From assembly GCA_001598975.1 (NCBI GenBank), contig BBXU01000765.1, positions 1-45,934 on the forward strand: a stretch of 45,934 nt of DNA, in the 5' to 3' direction. Shown piece by piece: positions 37,301 to 45,934 of the stretch. Position 1 is the stretch's first letter; each line of letters starts with the position of its first letter. The translations under genes and the position numbers were made by a program. The notes under the pieces were generated by a model. That model was given only the letters and a program-made list of their open reading frames with translations, was not told where the DNA came from and made no database searches. Source of the DNA: Parachlorella kessleri. Its lineage: Eukaryota; Chlorophyta; Trebouxiophyceae; Chlorellales; Chlorellaceae.

Positions 37301-40300
37301 CAAGTTTGCCAAGTTTGTGCCGGCCTGGGTCACGCTGTGTATTAACACAGCGCTGCTGGGCATGGATGCAGCCACCATCCACCATGTCAGGTAAGTCAGA
37401 AGCAAGGGAGCAGAGGTACATGCCACCTGTGAGACATTTGTAAGCTTCTTGGCATGACGTGGCACCACGGTCAATAGTTTTGGTGCACCGGTGCTGAAGC
37501 TACAGCTGAAAAATCCTTCGGGCGGAATCGCTTGTGTTGATGCTTGTAGCAGCGCAGTATTGTGCCCCAGGCGGAATGCCCTGGCAGCAAGTCTACCACA
37601 CCCTAACGCATTATATCTGTGCCGGCCCCCGCAGGGCTAAGAGCCGGGTGCTGCTGACCCGTTTTGTGGCCCAAGTGCTACTCAACCGCTTCTACCGGCC
37701 TGGAGCCCACGAAGAGAACAAGGGAACCTGTGAGTGCAGCGGTGTGATCATGGACCCAGCAGGCCTGTGAGTGGCGGTGATGACGCCCAGGGCGGTTTTG
37801 ACTTGTAGTTGCCAGGCTCAACCTGAGGCTTAACGTAAGGGTAATCAAGGCCTGCTCAGATGCTGGTGGTGGTGGGGTGGGAGTGGCGGTGGTGCGGGGT
37901 GGGGAAAGCTATGGGTGGTGGTGGTGGTGGGGGGGGGGGGGGGGCGGGGGGCAAAATCCCAGCGAACTGAGTGCCAGGTTGATTGCTACCTGCAGCCCAC
38001 AGTGTGCTGGGCTGTTGTGGACAGGTTGCCGGTATGGTGCTGTGGCTGGGCTGTAACTTCGTGCTGTTTGCCTTCTCTCCTGACTGTCGTGCAGTCCTCA
38101 GCATGCTGCTGCGGCCAGGCCTGAAGGAAGCCCTTGAAGCTTCCGCCCCCGACCTCAAGGCTGCAGCTGACTGCCTGGATGGGATCCTAAGCGAAGCCGA
38201 GGGGCGCTGTGCTGCGCTTGTTCGAGCCCTGGTGGAGAAGTATATCGCCCTGTCACCAGAGGAGCTGGCAGAGTGGGAGACTGACCCCGAGGGGTGAGGG
38301 GTGTTGGGGCTGTTCCCAGAAGGGTGTTCAAGCGAGGCGGGGCGCGCTGTGCTGCATCCTGTGGAAGGTGTGCATTACTGATTACCAAGGCACCGAGCCG
38401 CCAGTACCGGTGGTTTACTTGGCATGCATCCTACCAACACCACCAGGGGTGCTGTCTGGATATAAGCCTCTCCAGGTTTGCCCGCTTGATGGGAGTTGGC
38501 ATAGCATGCTCACTGCGTTACCCACGCTATTGTGCTTTCTCAGCCCATGATGGCTGCTTCGCTATCATCGCCCGCTGCCTATGCAGGTTTGCCCGCCAGG
38601 TGGACGTGGAGACCTCCCCCGAGGCCGACACCCCCCGGCCCTGCGGCGTGGCCCTGCTGGAGTGCATGCTGGAGAGGGCGCAGGCGCCGGTGGCTGCTGC
38701 CCTGCTGGCACTTGCTGCGCAGCTGCAGGTGTGCCTGCTTTTCTCCTTTGTGCATTTATAACTTGGGGCCTGGGTATCTTGGCGCCCTTCCCTCTTATTT
38801 CAATCGCGCGCCCGCCATTGAGGACACTACCATGACAGGCCGCCCCGGTTTCGCTGTGGGAGATGTATTCTATTGCAGCCTATGCATGGTGCTGTTGTCG
38901 CTACTTCCGATGCCCCCGCATGTGGTGTCTCATGCCCCGAGATCATCAGGTTTACGAGCTGCGGCAAGCCAGGTGCTGTGCATTGGATTAGTTGGTTTCC
39001 CCAGCCACTAACCAAAACATGCATACCCCCTGTGCAGTCCCAGGCGCTGTCTCCCGAGAATATCCTCCTCCGAGAAGCCACCTACCGGGCGGTGGGAGAG
39101 GTGTTCCCCCATGTTCAATCCCAGGTCAACTTTGGTAGCTGGTATGAGTCGGAGTTGCGACTCATGCTGACATCTGCAGAGCTTACGGGTGAGTGAGGGC
39201 AGGATGGCAGCACATGAGTTGGACCCGGTGACATATATGTGTTGCCTTGACTGCTGGCGGATGCTCCGACCCATGCTGCAGGCTGCACAGCCGGCTGTGC
39301 AGCTGTTTGGGCATCAGGTGATGCTTAGGACCCGTTGTCCATCTTCCCATGTGCACCCATGTGCACCCTTGCCTGCATGGCAGCGTGCTGAGGAAAAGTA
39401 AAGGCTTCTGCAGTTTTGCCGGTTAGCTTGTATAGCAATTGTAGCTCACGATGACGGCATGGAACCTCACCTTAAATCACACAAATTCCCGCCCAACCAT
39501 GCCTCCAGCTATGCAAGGTCTCTCTAACCCCAGCCTCCCTGGTGCCCTACCCCGCAGGCTTGTATGGCAACGTGCTTAAGGCGCGGGCCCTGTGGCTCAT
39601 AGGAGTGTGTGGCGGCGAGCTGCAGCCGGCTCCCTGGGCGGAGTCGTTCCAGCTGGCGGTGCGGCACACGCAGGATCCGGACCTAGTGGTGAGCGTCCCG
39701 TCCGTCCTGGGTCAAACATTGCGAATGTAGCACCTTTAGTCACCCATTAGGACATGTCTGGATACACTTCTAGATAGAGATAAATAGTCTATATTTACAT
39801 CACGCCGCTTACGCAGCCAGCTGCACCCCGCCCCTGGGCCGAGACGTTCCAGCCGGTCTGCACCACAGGACACAGACCTGGCGATGAAGCTTCGTTTCTC
39901 TATTCTGGGCAACTTGCTCGCTGGTTGTGCGGAGGATGAGGGGCAGTTGTGGGTGGGAAGGCCAGCTAGGCAGCCCTGTGGCTGGCAGCAAGCGCTGCAC
40001 AGACCCCAGATTGCATGGCGAGTCTTGAAGTGTCTCCTTCACACACCCTAAAAGTTGCGATGCATGCTCTGTCTTTTACACCCTGCAGGTGGCGCTTCTG
40101 GCTGTGTCAGCAGTCACAGCTGGGCTGGGCCATGTCCTGGAGGAGCAGCCCTTTGTGAGGCGGCCGGAGCACGAGAAGCGGCTGGTGCTGGAAGGACCTC
40201 ATGCCGACAGCGTGCAGGGGGCGGACGGTGGCGGCTCAGGCAGGGTTCTTTGACTGCACCTTGCCTTTTACTCCATGTGGGCTCCCGGGGGATACCCTTC

Positions 40301-43300
40301 GTCATGGTGAACGGGAACCCAGAGTGTCTAGGGAGGGGGGAAGGCGCAAGGATGGGGTCTTCCTGATTTGGTTCTTGGGATTTGCCATTTGGGAATTCTT
40401 CATACCTGCATGAAGATGAAGTTTTAGGTGTCACGGTCCCTGTCTGTCTATCCCGCCCTGGCTGTCTGGTCAAGCACACTGATCTGTCCGCCTTTGCAGA
40501 GGAGGACCTGGCCGCTCAGTGCACGGCAGAGTATCAGCAGCACATGGCAGCTGTGGAGGCCTCGCTGGACGCCATCATTGTGGGCTGCTTCTCGCTACTA
40601 CCTCGGCTTGCAGAGGTCGAAAGCATGGTAGGTGCTCTAAGCACATGGAGTTACTTGGTGTGTTTTGCGGATAGTAAGCTGGCTGTCTTGGCATGCTTCT
40701 TGCTGCTGCCGCGGGCGGCGGAAGGAGATACTCCAAGGCTTGTATGTTGAGCTGTGACCGGGTGCGTGGAGTTCCTGGGAGGTTGTGATGGGCTCCTCAG
40801 TATTGTTACCATGCCTTGCGGAGGCCTGGTGAGCGTGAGGGGGTGACAAAACACCAGGGCTACAACCACGGCAGCTGTAACAAGGGCTGCTTCATGGTAT
40901 TTCGGATTGCCCTGTCTGACCTTGGTTTCAATTCCGGCAGCCCTTCACAGGTGCAGGGGCTGCGTCTCTGGGCTGCCACTTGGACTAACTTTCTTTTGCT
41001 GTTGGCATGTGAGGGGTGCTGCAGGGGGTAGTGTCTGGAGAAGCTCATAGCAATCAGGGGGTTCCCTTGTTGCCCCTACCACCATGCAGGTGCGGGTGCT
41101 CCAGTGTGTGTCTGTGGCTGTGGAGCTGGTGGGTGACAAGCTGCGGCCACACCTCGCCACCATCACCAATGCCCTACCACAGGTAAGTAGGCCGCGCCCG
41201 TATCGCTGGACACGGCGTTTACCGGCTGCGCGGGTCAATCAATGCCTGCAAACTGGTGGGCGCAAATGCCGCCCACTGCTGGTAGGGTGATGCGGTGAAG
41301 GGCTGTCTAGCACAAAGCACTTCTCTTTCAGGGTCCGCTGACATTCTGCCTTGGTGGCCTTGCCCATTGTGACTCAGCGTCTCCTCCCTACTCCCGCATT
41401 GCATGTCTGATCTATCCACTGTGCTTTCTCCCGGAATTTACCACTGCCTTGACCCTTTGGTCTGGCCTGTTGGTCACCCTTCCTAACGCCCATGTGCTCC
41501 TTGTCCCTCCTGTGTTTTTGGCAGGTCTGGTCCACCATCAGTGCTCGCTCTGGGGAGTCCACCGGTGCCTTGACGCGCCTGCACAGCAGCCTCATCTCCA
41601 CTGTCACACACCTCATATCTCGGCTTGGAGTTGCGGCCATGGGAGATCCACATGTGGCGGCGGTGCTGCTGCCACTGTTGCACCACGCCACCAACATCGG
41701 TACGGCGACACCACAGGCACTGCTGTTTGTTGATTTGACCATTGCAAATGAGCCTTTGAAATTGTGGGAACTCACAGCATAGGTTAAAGGATCTCCCGTT
41801 GACGTTGGTACTGCCTGCAGGCAGTGCAGTCACCTGGACTGTACAATGAGCGCTCAAAGCTGTGGAAATATGGAGCTCTGTTTGAAGCATTTGGTCATTG
41901 CATACTGTGGTAATGCTTGCAGGTAGTGCTGAAAGTGAGCCACTTCTGGAAGAAGGATTGCGGTTGTGGCTGGCGGTGTTACGATCTTCTCAAGCCATCT
42001 CCCCTCAGCTGCAGGTGGGGCGTCTGGTGGGGGTAGAACTTGTCATATTGCCAGCAATATGCACTGATCATAAGAAAAAGTAAATAAATAAATAAATACG
42101 CCCAGGCCTCGCCGCCCAGCCGTAGCTGGGCGCCGAGTGATGCCCCGTGGGCACCGGCCAGGGGCGTGGGTTAATGGAGCGCCATCGGTTGTACCTTTTT
42201 AGAAAAAAAGTCGACACTTTTAGGAAGATATATATCGCTAAGGTTGGTTCCTTGCCCAGGAGCTGAGGGCTTGCCCAGTGGTCTGCCGTGCAGGAGATGT
42301 TGTTGCAACGGTTGCCACCCATCCTCCGCCGCAACCGGGACAATGCTTCCGTCTTCGCCATCACAGAGGGCTATGTGCTCCTTGGGGGTCAGTGACTCGC
42401 TCCCCAGTGTGCCTGTGCAAACTGTGGGCGTATACATCCCGCTTGTATATTGCAACTTTCGGAGCGCAGCCTGCTATGCGCTCCATGTCTTCTGCGTTCA
42501 CGCAAAGGGGTTCAGCTGAGGTGGATTGCGACCTGGCTGAAAGGCGTGTCCCATTTCCGCAGGCCCCCGCGGTTCGTAAAATCTCTTTTGCCACCATTAT
42601 TTTGGTGTTTGCCTGCAGGTGCCGAGTCGGTCGCGCAGGTGCTGCCTGTAGTCACAGCAGCCGCGGTCGCCACCCTAGGCCGCATCATTTTGGAAGCTGA
42701 GAAGCACAAAGCCGAGCAGCGATTTGGCATGATCCCAGCAGACCTAGCCCCTGAAGCCTCCACCGCCCTCTCTCTTCTGTCAGTGATCCAGAGGGTGTGC
42801 GACGCCTCGGGCGCTGCTATCCCAGCTGAGGTCCAGGCTGGCATCAATACTGCAGCGGGCATAGCAGCGTTTGACTTTGGCGGAGGCAGCATGCGCCTGC
42901 CTGGCAAGGCCATAGCAATTGTGGAGGCCTGCTTTGAGCTGGCAACCAGGGCTGTTTTCAGGGATCTGGGCTCCCTGGCGGCTGTGTTGGTGGCTGGGTC
43001 GGATGTGGAAAGCAGGCAAGTAGTAGGGCCGGCGGGCGCTTCATCCATCCGCTGCGGATGTTTGCCAGTATGGGGCCTGTTTCTTGCCTGGTGAGCAGGG
43101 CTGTCATTAGGTAGGGAGTTGCCTGGCGGCTTTGCAAGGCGTAGGACCATCGTTAGGAGCAGCGTAGGCGGCGAGCAGTGAGCGGCGCTGAGGTTTGAAT
43201 GGGATTGCTTTCTATGTGTTGATATCTAGCTTGCCCAAGGTGGGTCATGTATGAATAAATGCTCGCAAGGTTCGCTGGGTGCATGTGCTTAACATCCTAT

Positions 43301-44507
43301 CGGTTGTGCGTACATGGTGTAGAGTGTTTATCCTCGACCGGTTAATGAAGTTTTGTCACCCATGTGCTTCAAGATAGTGCCTGCCTTTCAGGTTTCTGGA
43401 CCGCTGGATCACCCTCAGCTCTGCGCGGGAAATTGGGGAATTGTTTGTGCCGGCACTGGCGGCCCTGGGCCGGTCGCGCCGCCACGATGCAGTCGTGGGC
43501 ATCTGCACCTTGATCGTAGGCGATGTGAGCGAGGGTTTGCGGGACCTTGGGCGGGCAGCAAATGCTATCACCCTTGGTGAGTGCACAGGGTCTCTGAATG
43601 TCTACTATGGTCATGTCACACGGCCACAACTCAGATAACTGCACCAGAAACGGGCGTGAAATCGTGGGTGGGAATGAGGACTGGAAGTCACCATGTGTGT
43701 GCGCGTTCTTGCGGAGTGGGGAGGGTCAAATGCTCCAAAAATCGCAAGTGAGGTATGTTAACATGATATGGTGTGCCACCGGGTTGTGTGATGCTGGGCT
43801 AGTGCTTTGTGCTCTGCTAGTGCTGGTTGTCCTTCGGACCCCATGCGTGTGCGTAGTAATGGTGCAGTCCACCGACATCCTGTAATTGGCCCATGCCGAA
43901 GTCGGGAGTGTGAAAGAGGAGGGCTTATGATTCTCAGCAAGATCACCGAAGTAGCCCTTGTGCGACAAGTCGATGGTCTCTTGTTCCTGATTTGCAGGTC
44001 TGAGAGCTGTGAAAGAGAAGGCGCAGTATAAATCAGATCAAGAGCGCCTAGCAGACCTTAAGCCTGCTGACCCAGAGCATGAGGACCAGCTGCTGCTGAG
44101 ACGCCTGCTGCTCTTAAGATCGGACAGGCTAGCGCTAGTGGATGTGACACAAGCCGTGAAGGCTGCTGCTGGCAAGGCAAGTACACAACACCATACCTTA
44201 CTATGGTCAAAAGGATTCTGGTACGTTGTGTATTTGTTGCAAGAGCGTGTGGAGAAGTGGATTTGAGTTGACGTATGCTTGCTTGTTGATATCAACGGCA
44301 CCCAGGCGGCACACAACCCTGTGCAATAACTGTACAAAGGTGTGTTAGGACAATCGCCTCTTGCAGCTTGCCAACTAAATGCCACTTTATGCTGACCGCC
44401 ACTGTTTGCAGATTGCAAGCAGGCATGGTCGTGATGCGATGTTGGCAGCCGTGGAAGCGGTCGACCCAATGTTTCGCGAGCAGCTGGAAGAGCTAGAAAC
44501 AAGCTAG
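34324..44507 (+). CDS. IPO11: Importin-11-like nuclear transport receptor (beta-karyopherin)
   Basis: HEAT-repeat carrier that imports cargo with Ran-GTP. Twenty-two exons: 34324-34521, 34797-34890, 35133-35372, 36026-36138, 36463-36622, 36980-37076, 37292-37390, 37635-37729, 38095-38293, 38587-38728, 39038-39188, 39558-39688, 40089-40227 (or 40239), 40500-40627, 41090-41182, 41525-41699, 41923-42014, 42294-42387, 42619-43015, 43392-43576, 43998-44176 and 44412-44507. Phases agree; about 1,098 residues versus about 975 in animals. The importin N-terminal domain is recognisable (AETQLREWEKDAAPGF, SSWRKIIATREW, EEKAFVRTALTAAL, NRVATQIMLLLTNVARFD). Importin-11-type blocks follow: LSPEELAEWETDPEGF, DTPRPCGVALLECML, ARALWLIGVCGGEL, LEEGLRLWLAVLRSSQAISPQL, and a tail FREQLEELETS. 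Introns after exons 6, 19 and 21 begin GC. The donor after exon 13 can be read as GT or GC. Confidence 0.9.
34640..34678. repeat. Short direct repeat in importin-11 intron 1
   Basis: The 15-mer acactgctgaggtta occurs at 34640-34654 and 34664-34678. Confidence 0.8.
36118..36189. repeat. Copy of exon 4 end inside importin-11 intron 4
   Basis: The 16-mer gtgctgttccaaaggg at 36118-36133 lies at the end of exon 4. It recurs exactly at 36174-36189 in the following intron. Confidence 0.75.
37856..37952 (+). repeat. TGG-rich and poly-G tract in importin-11 intron 8
   Basis: Repeated tggtgg and gtgggg units lead into an uninterrupted G run of about 15 bases near 37929-37944, then C and five or more further G. 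It is on the sense strand of intron 8 and could form a G-quadruplex in DNA or pre-mRNA. Exact run length is prone to sequencing error. Confidence 0.85.
39814..39890 (+). pseudogene. Decayed duplicate of importin-11 exon 12 in intron 12
   Basis: This intron segment aligns with exon 12 around 39615-39688: both carry ctggg-gag-cgttccagc followed by a similar spacing to a gacct block (TQDTDLA here, TQDPDLV in the exon). The copy has small indels and lacks matching splice sites at both ends, so it is probably not used. Confidence 0.65.
42078..42200 (-). mobile_element. SINE-like short insert with hairpin and (TTTA)n tail in importin-11 intron 17
   Basis: On the minus strand, a GC-rich body with a perfect gcccagc-tacg-gctgggc hairpin runs directly into a TATTTATTTATTTATTTAC tail. 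Such a structured body with a simple-repeat tail in an intron is typical of short retroposons. I see no clear tRNA A and B boxes and no second copy here, so the class is unproven. Confidence 0.35.
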
Positions 44508-45002
44508 TGTTACTCTTCGCTAGGCAGTTGCGACTTTACTGTCAGCTTCGCATACTTTCATCTGCCCGGCTGACTTGGGGCATAGAAAGTCGTAACAGAT
44601 GTTTGCAAGGGTCCAAATGTCAGCGGGCACTAAGCTACACTTACCCCTTTTCAATTTGTTTGATGGTTCCTCTGGTGATTGTAGATAAAAGGGAGGCCAC
44701 TCCTTCATGATCTTGAGCATGCATAGCACAATAAATGTCGCGTCAGTGTTTTCGCCCCGAGCAGGCCAACCACCCTAGCTGGGGACTTCGGCCTGACCGG
44801 GGGAGAGGTTTAAGGCTAGGGCATGCTGCCTGCTGGCTGCCGGCCAGGCGGGTGTTTGTTGCTGCTACCATCTGCCAGTGCAGGGATTTGAACAGTTGCG
44901 TTAGCGTGCCCGCCAGCTTGTCACACGGTGCGCAGGGGGCGCAGCCAAGTGGGGGCCCAGCTGGGCACCACCGCTACCCCCCAAAAACTCCCAGGGAGCT
45001 AG
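44508..45002. other. Importin-11 3' UTR and start of subtelomere
   Basis: After the last gene's stop. A canonical AATAAA lies at 44730. No credible coding region is seen. Confidence 0.5.
44730..44735 (+). terminator. AATAAA candidate polyadenylation signal, importin-11
   Basis: AATAAA, 223 bases after the stop. I noticed no TGTAA in this stretch, so the assignment is tentative. Confidence 0.35.
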
Positions 45003-45004
45003 CT

Positions 45005-45720
45005 AGCGCCCAGGGAGTTGCCCAAAACACCACGCTTCGATTGCCTGCAGCATGCGGCGCGAGGTGCTCAACCGTGTCTCCACAGGGAAGTCCGAATGTC
45101 CCTGGTTACACATCGAGGCCCATGCGCCATGCAGCTTGATTAGCGGGTCTGGGATGCCTACATTGGACGCAAAGGTAGCCCCTCCGCATCGAAAGTGTTG
45201 ACCAGCTACTGCCGCCAAACCCAAGCCAATGGCTTGGGAAAGTCTTGGTGGTGCGCACTAGCAGGCAATGCGTCACTGGGCTCGTCCCAGCGGTGGCTTG
45301 GTAGCTACCATATAGGAGAATGCAGCATCCCTAGACCGCGTTGGGCAGAGGCCCAACATGCGCATGTACCACTGCAGCGGATTTCTAGGGCTCCTTGCTA
45401 GCCATGCAAGGCATACCTCATCGCACCGCTACCTAAAGTGGTTGAATTTCACCTGCAAGAGGCAGTATTGGTCCTTATCCAGTGAGATGCCAAACCTTCG
45501 CAAGTGCTGTCCAGGTGGCTAGAAGGCAGGTGGCAGCAGCCGTCAATGGTGCCTTAGTGAGCAAGCCAAAGAAGGCCACTAGCATGCAGGCGAACACTGC
45601 CACCGGGGGTAGCGCTGGTCCACAAACTTGGACCTGTGCAACAACATTGCCTGCGTATACGCTAATGGGACGCTTCATGTGCATCCCTCCACCCACCGTT
45701 CGCCGCACCCCTCAACGCAA
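45005..45720 (-). pseudogene. Decayed tyrosine recombinase (integrase-like mobile element relic)
   Basis: Three minus-strand fragments in different frames follow the order of an eukaryotic tyrosine-recombinase core: VFACMLVAFFGLLTKAPL (about 45600), HLRRFGISLDKDQYCLLQVKF (about 45460), and GQHFRCGGATFASNVGIPDP with LIKLHGAWAS (about 45105-45200). The last block matches the family pattern GHSFRRGGAT...GIP..LIKLHGDW. The catalytic His of HxxR is Gln here (GQHFR), the next conserved Arg is Cys, and the region for the catalytic Tyr has diverged. At least two frameshifts separate the parts. It is therefore an inactive remnant, perhaps of a Crypton- or DIRS-type element. Element ends are not visible. 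Confidence 0.6.
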
Positions 45721-45882
45721 GAGGTTGAGGAAAGGCATGTCCTAAGAAGGTTTCTCGGTCGGCGCTCAATGGCACGACGGAATAAGTGGCAGAAGCAGGG
45801 AGACACACTTCCCAAACAAATGTGCAAACCTCAGCCAAGACAAGAGCACAACTGCATAGGACCTGTCAGCCCAGTATACCCG

Positions 45883-45934
45883 TTTTTAGGTTTTAGGGTT
45901 AGGGTTATTTAGGTTTAGGGTTATTTAGGGTTTA
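45883..45934 (+). repeat. Telomere, mixed TTTAGGG / TTTTAGGG / TTAGGG units
   Basis: The last about 50 bases are G-rich telomere-type units running 5' to 3' toward the right edge, as expected for a right chromosome end: TTTTAGGG, TTAGGG, TTATTTAGG, TTTAGGG, TTATTTAGGG, TTTA. The irregular units suggest the innermost, degenerate part of the tract. Confidence 0.92.

Overview
The window is one end of a nuclear chromosome of a green alga, probably a core chlorophyte. The right edge is a short G-rich telomere tract (TTTAGGG with TTTTAGGG and TTAGGG variants). Genes carry many short GT-AG introns. Several 3' ends have TGTAA, the usual chlorophyte polyadenylation signal. Proteins are rich in Ala, Gln and Gly low-complexity inserts. 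The species cannot be fixed from the sequence.

I reconstructed ten spliced protein genes by joining exons so that splice phases agree and family motifs stay intact. Left to right they are: PRORP, protein-only RNase P (-, C-terminus beyond the left edge); RPS23, ribosomal protein uS12 (+); a small Lys-rich protein starting MPPKEKK (-); a 772-residue unknown protein with repeated VTSPR motifs (+); a HERP-like ubiquitin-domain ER membrane protein (-); SLY1/SCFD1, the Sec1/Munc18 protein of ER-Golgi fusion (+); a secreted bacterial-type solute-binding protein with introns (+); an F-box/leucine-rich-repeat protein (-); pseudouridine kinase with a PTS2-like peroxisomal signal (-); TAD2/ADAT2, the catalytic tRNA adenosine deaminase subunit (+); and, counted as the last long gene, importin-11 with 22 exons (+). 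That makes eleven coding loci if the small MPPK gene, whose 3' splicing is uncertain, is counted separately.

Four pairs are head to head: PRORP/RPS23, MPPK/VTSPR, HERP/SLY1 and pseudouridine kinase/TAD2. In three of them the partners work in related processes: tRNA maturation and ribosome, ER quality control and ER export, and nucleoside/tRNA modification metabolism. The VTSPR and HERP genes converge and their 3' ends probably overlap.

The last 1.4 kb holds no intact gene. It contains a decayed tyrosine recombinase related to mobile-element integrases, then the telomere. The left edge is a tetranucleotide microsatellite inside a PRORP intron.

The most unusual signals are the secreted solute-binding protein gene, clustering of GC-AG introns in that gene and importin-11, decayed copies of exon edges inside importin-11 introns, and the PTS2 signal on pseudouridine kinase. 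All exon calls are by eye, without transcripts or database searches.
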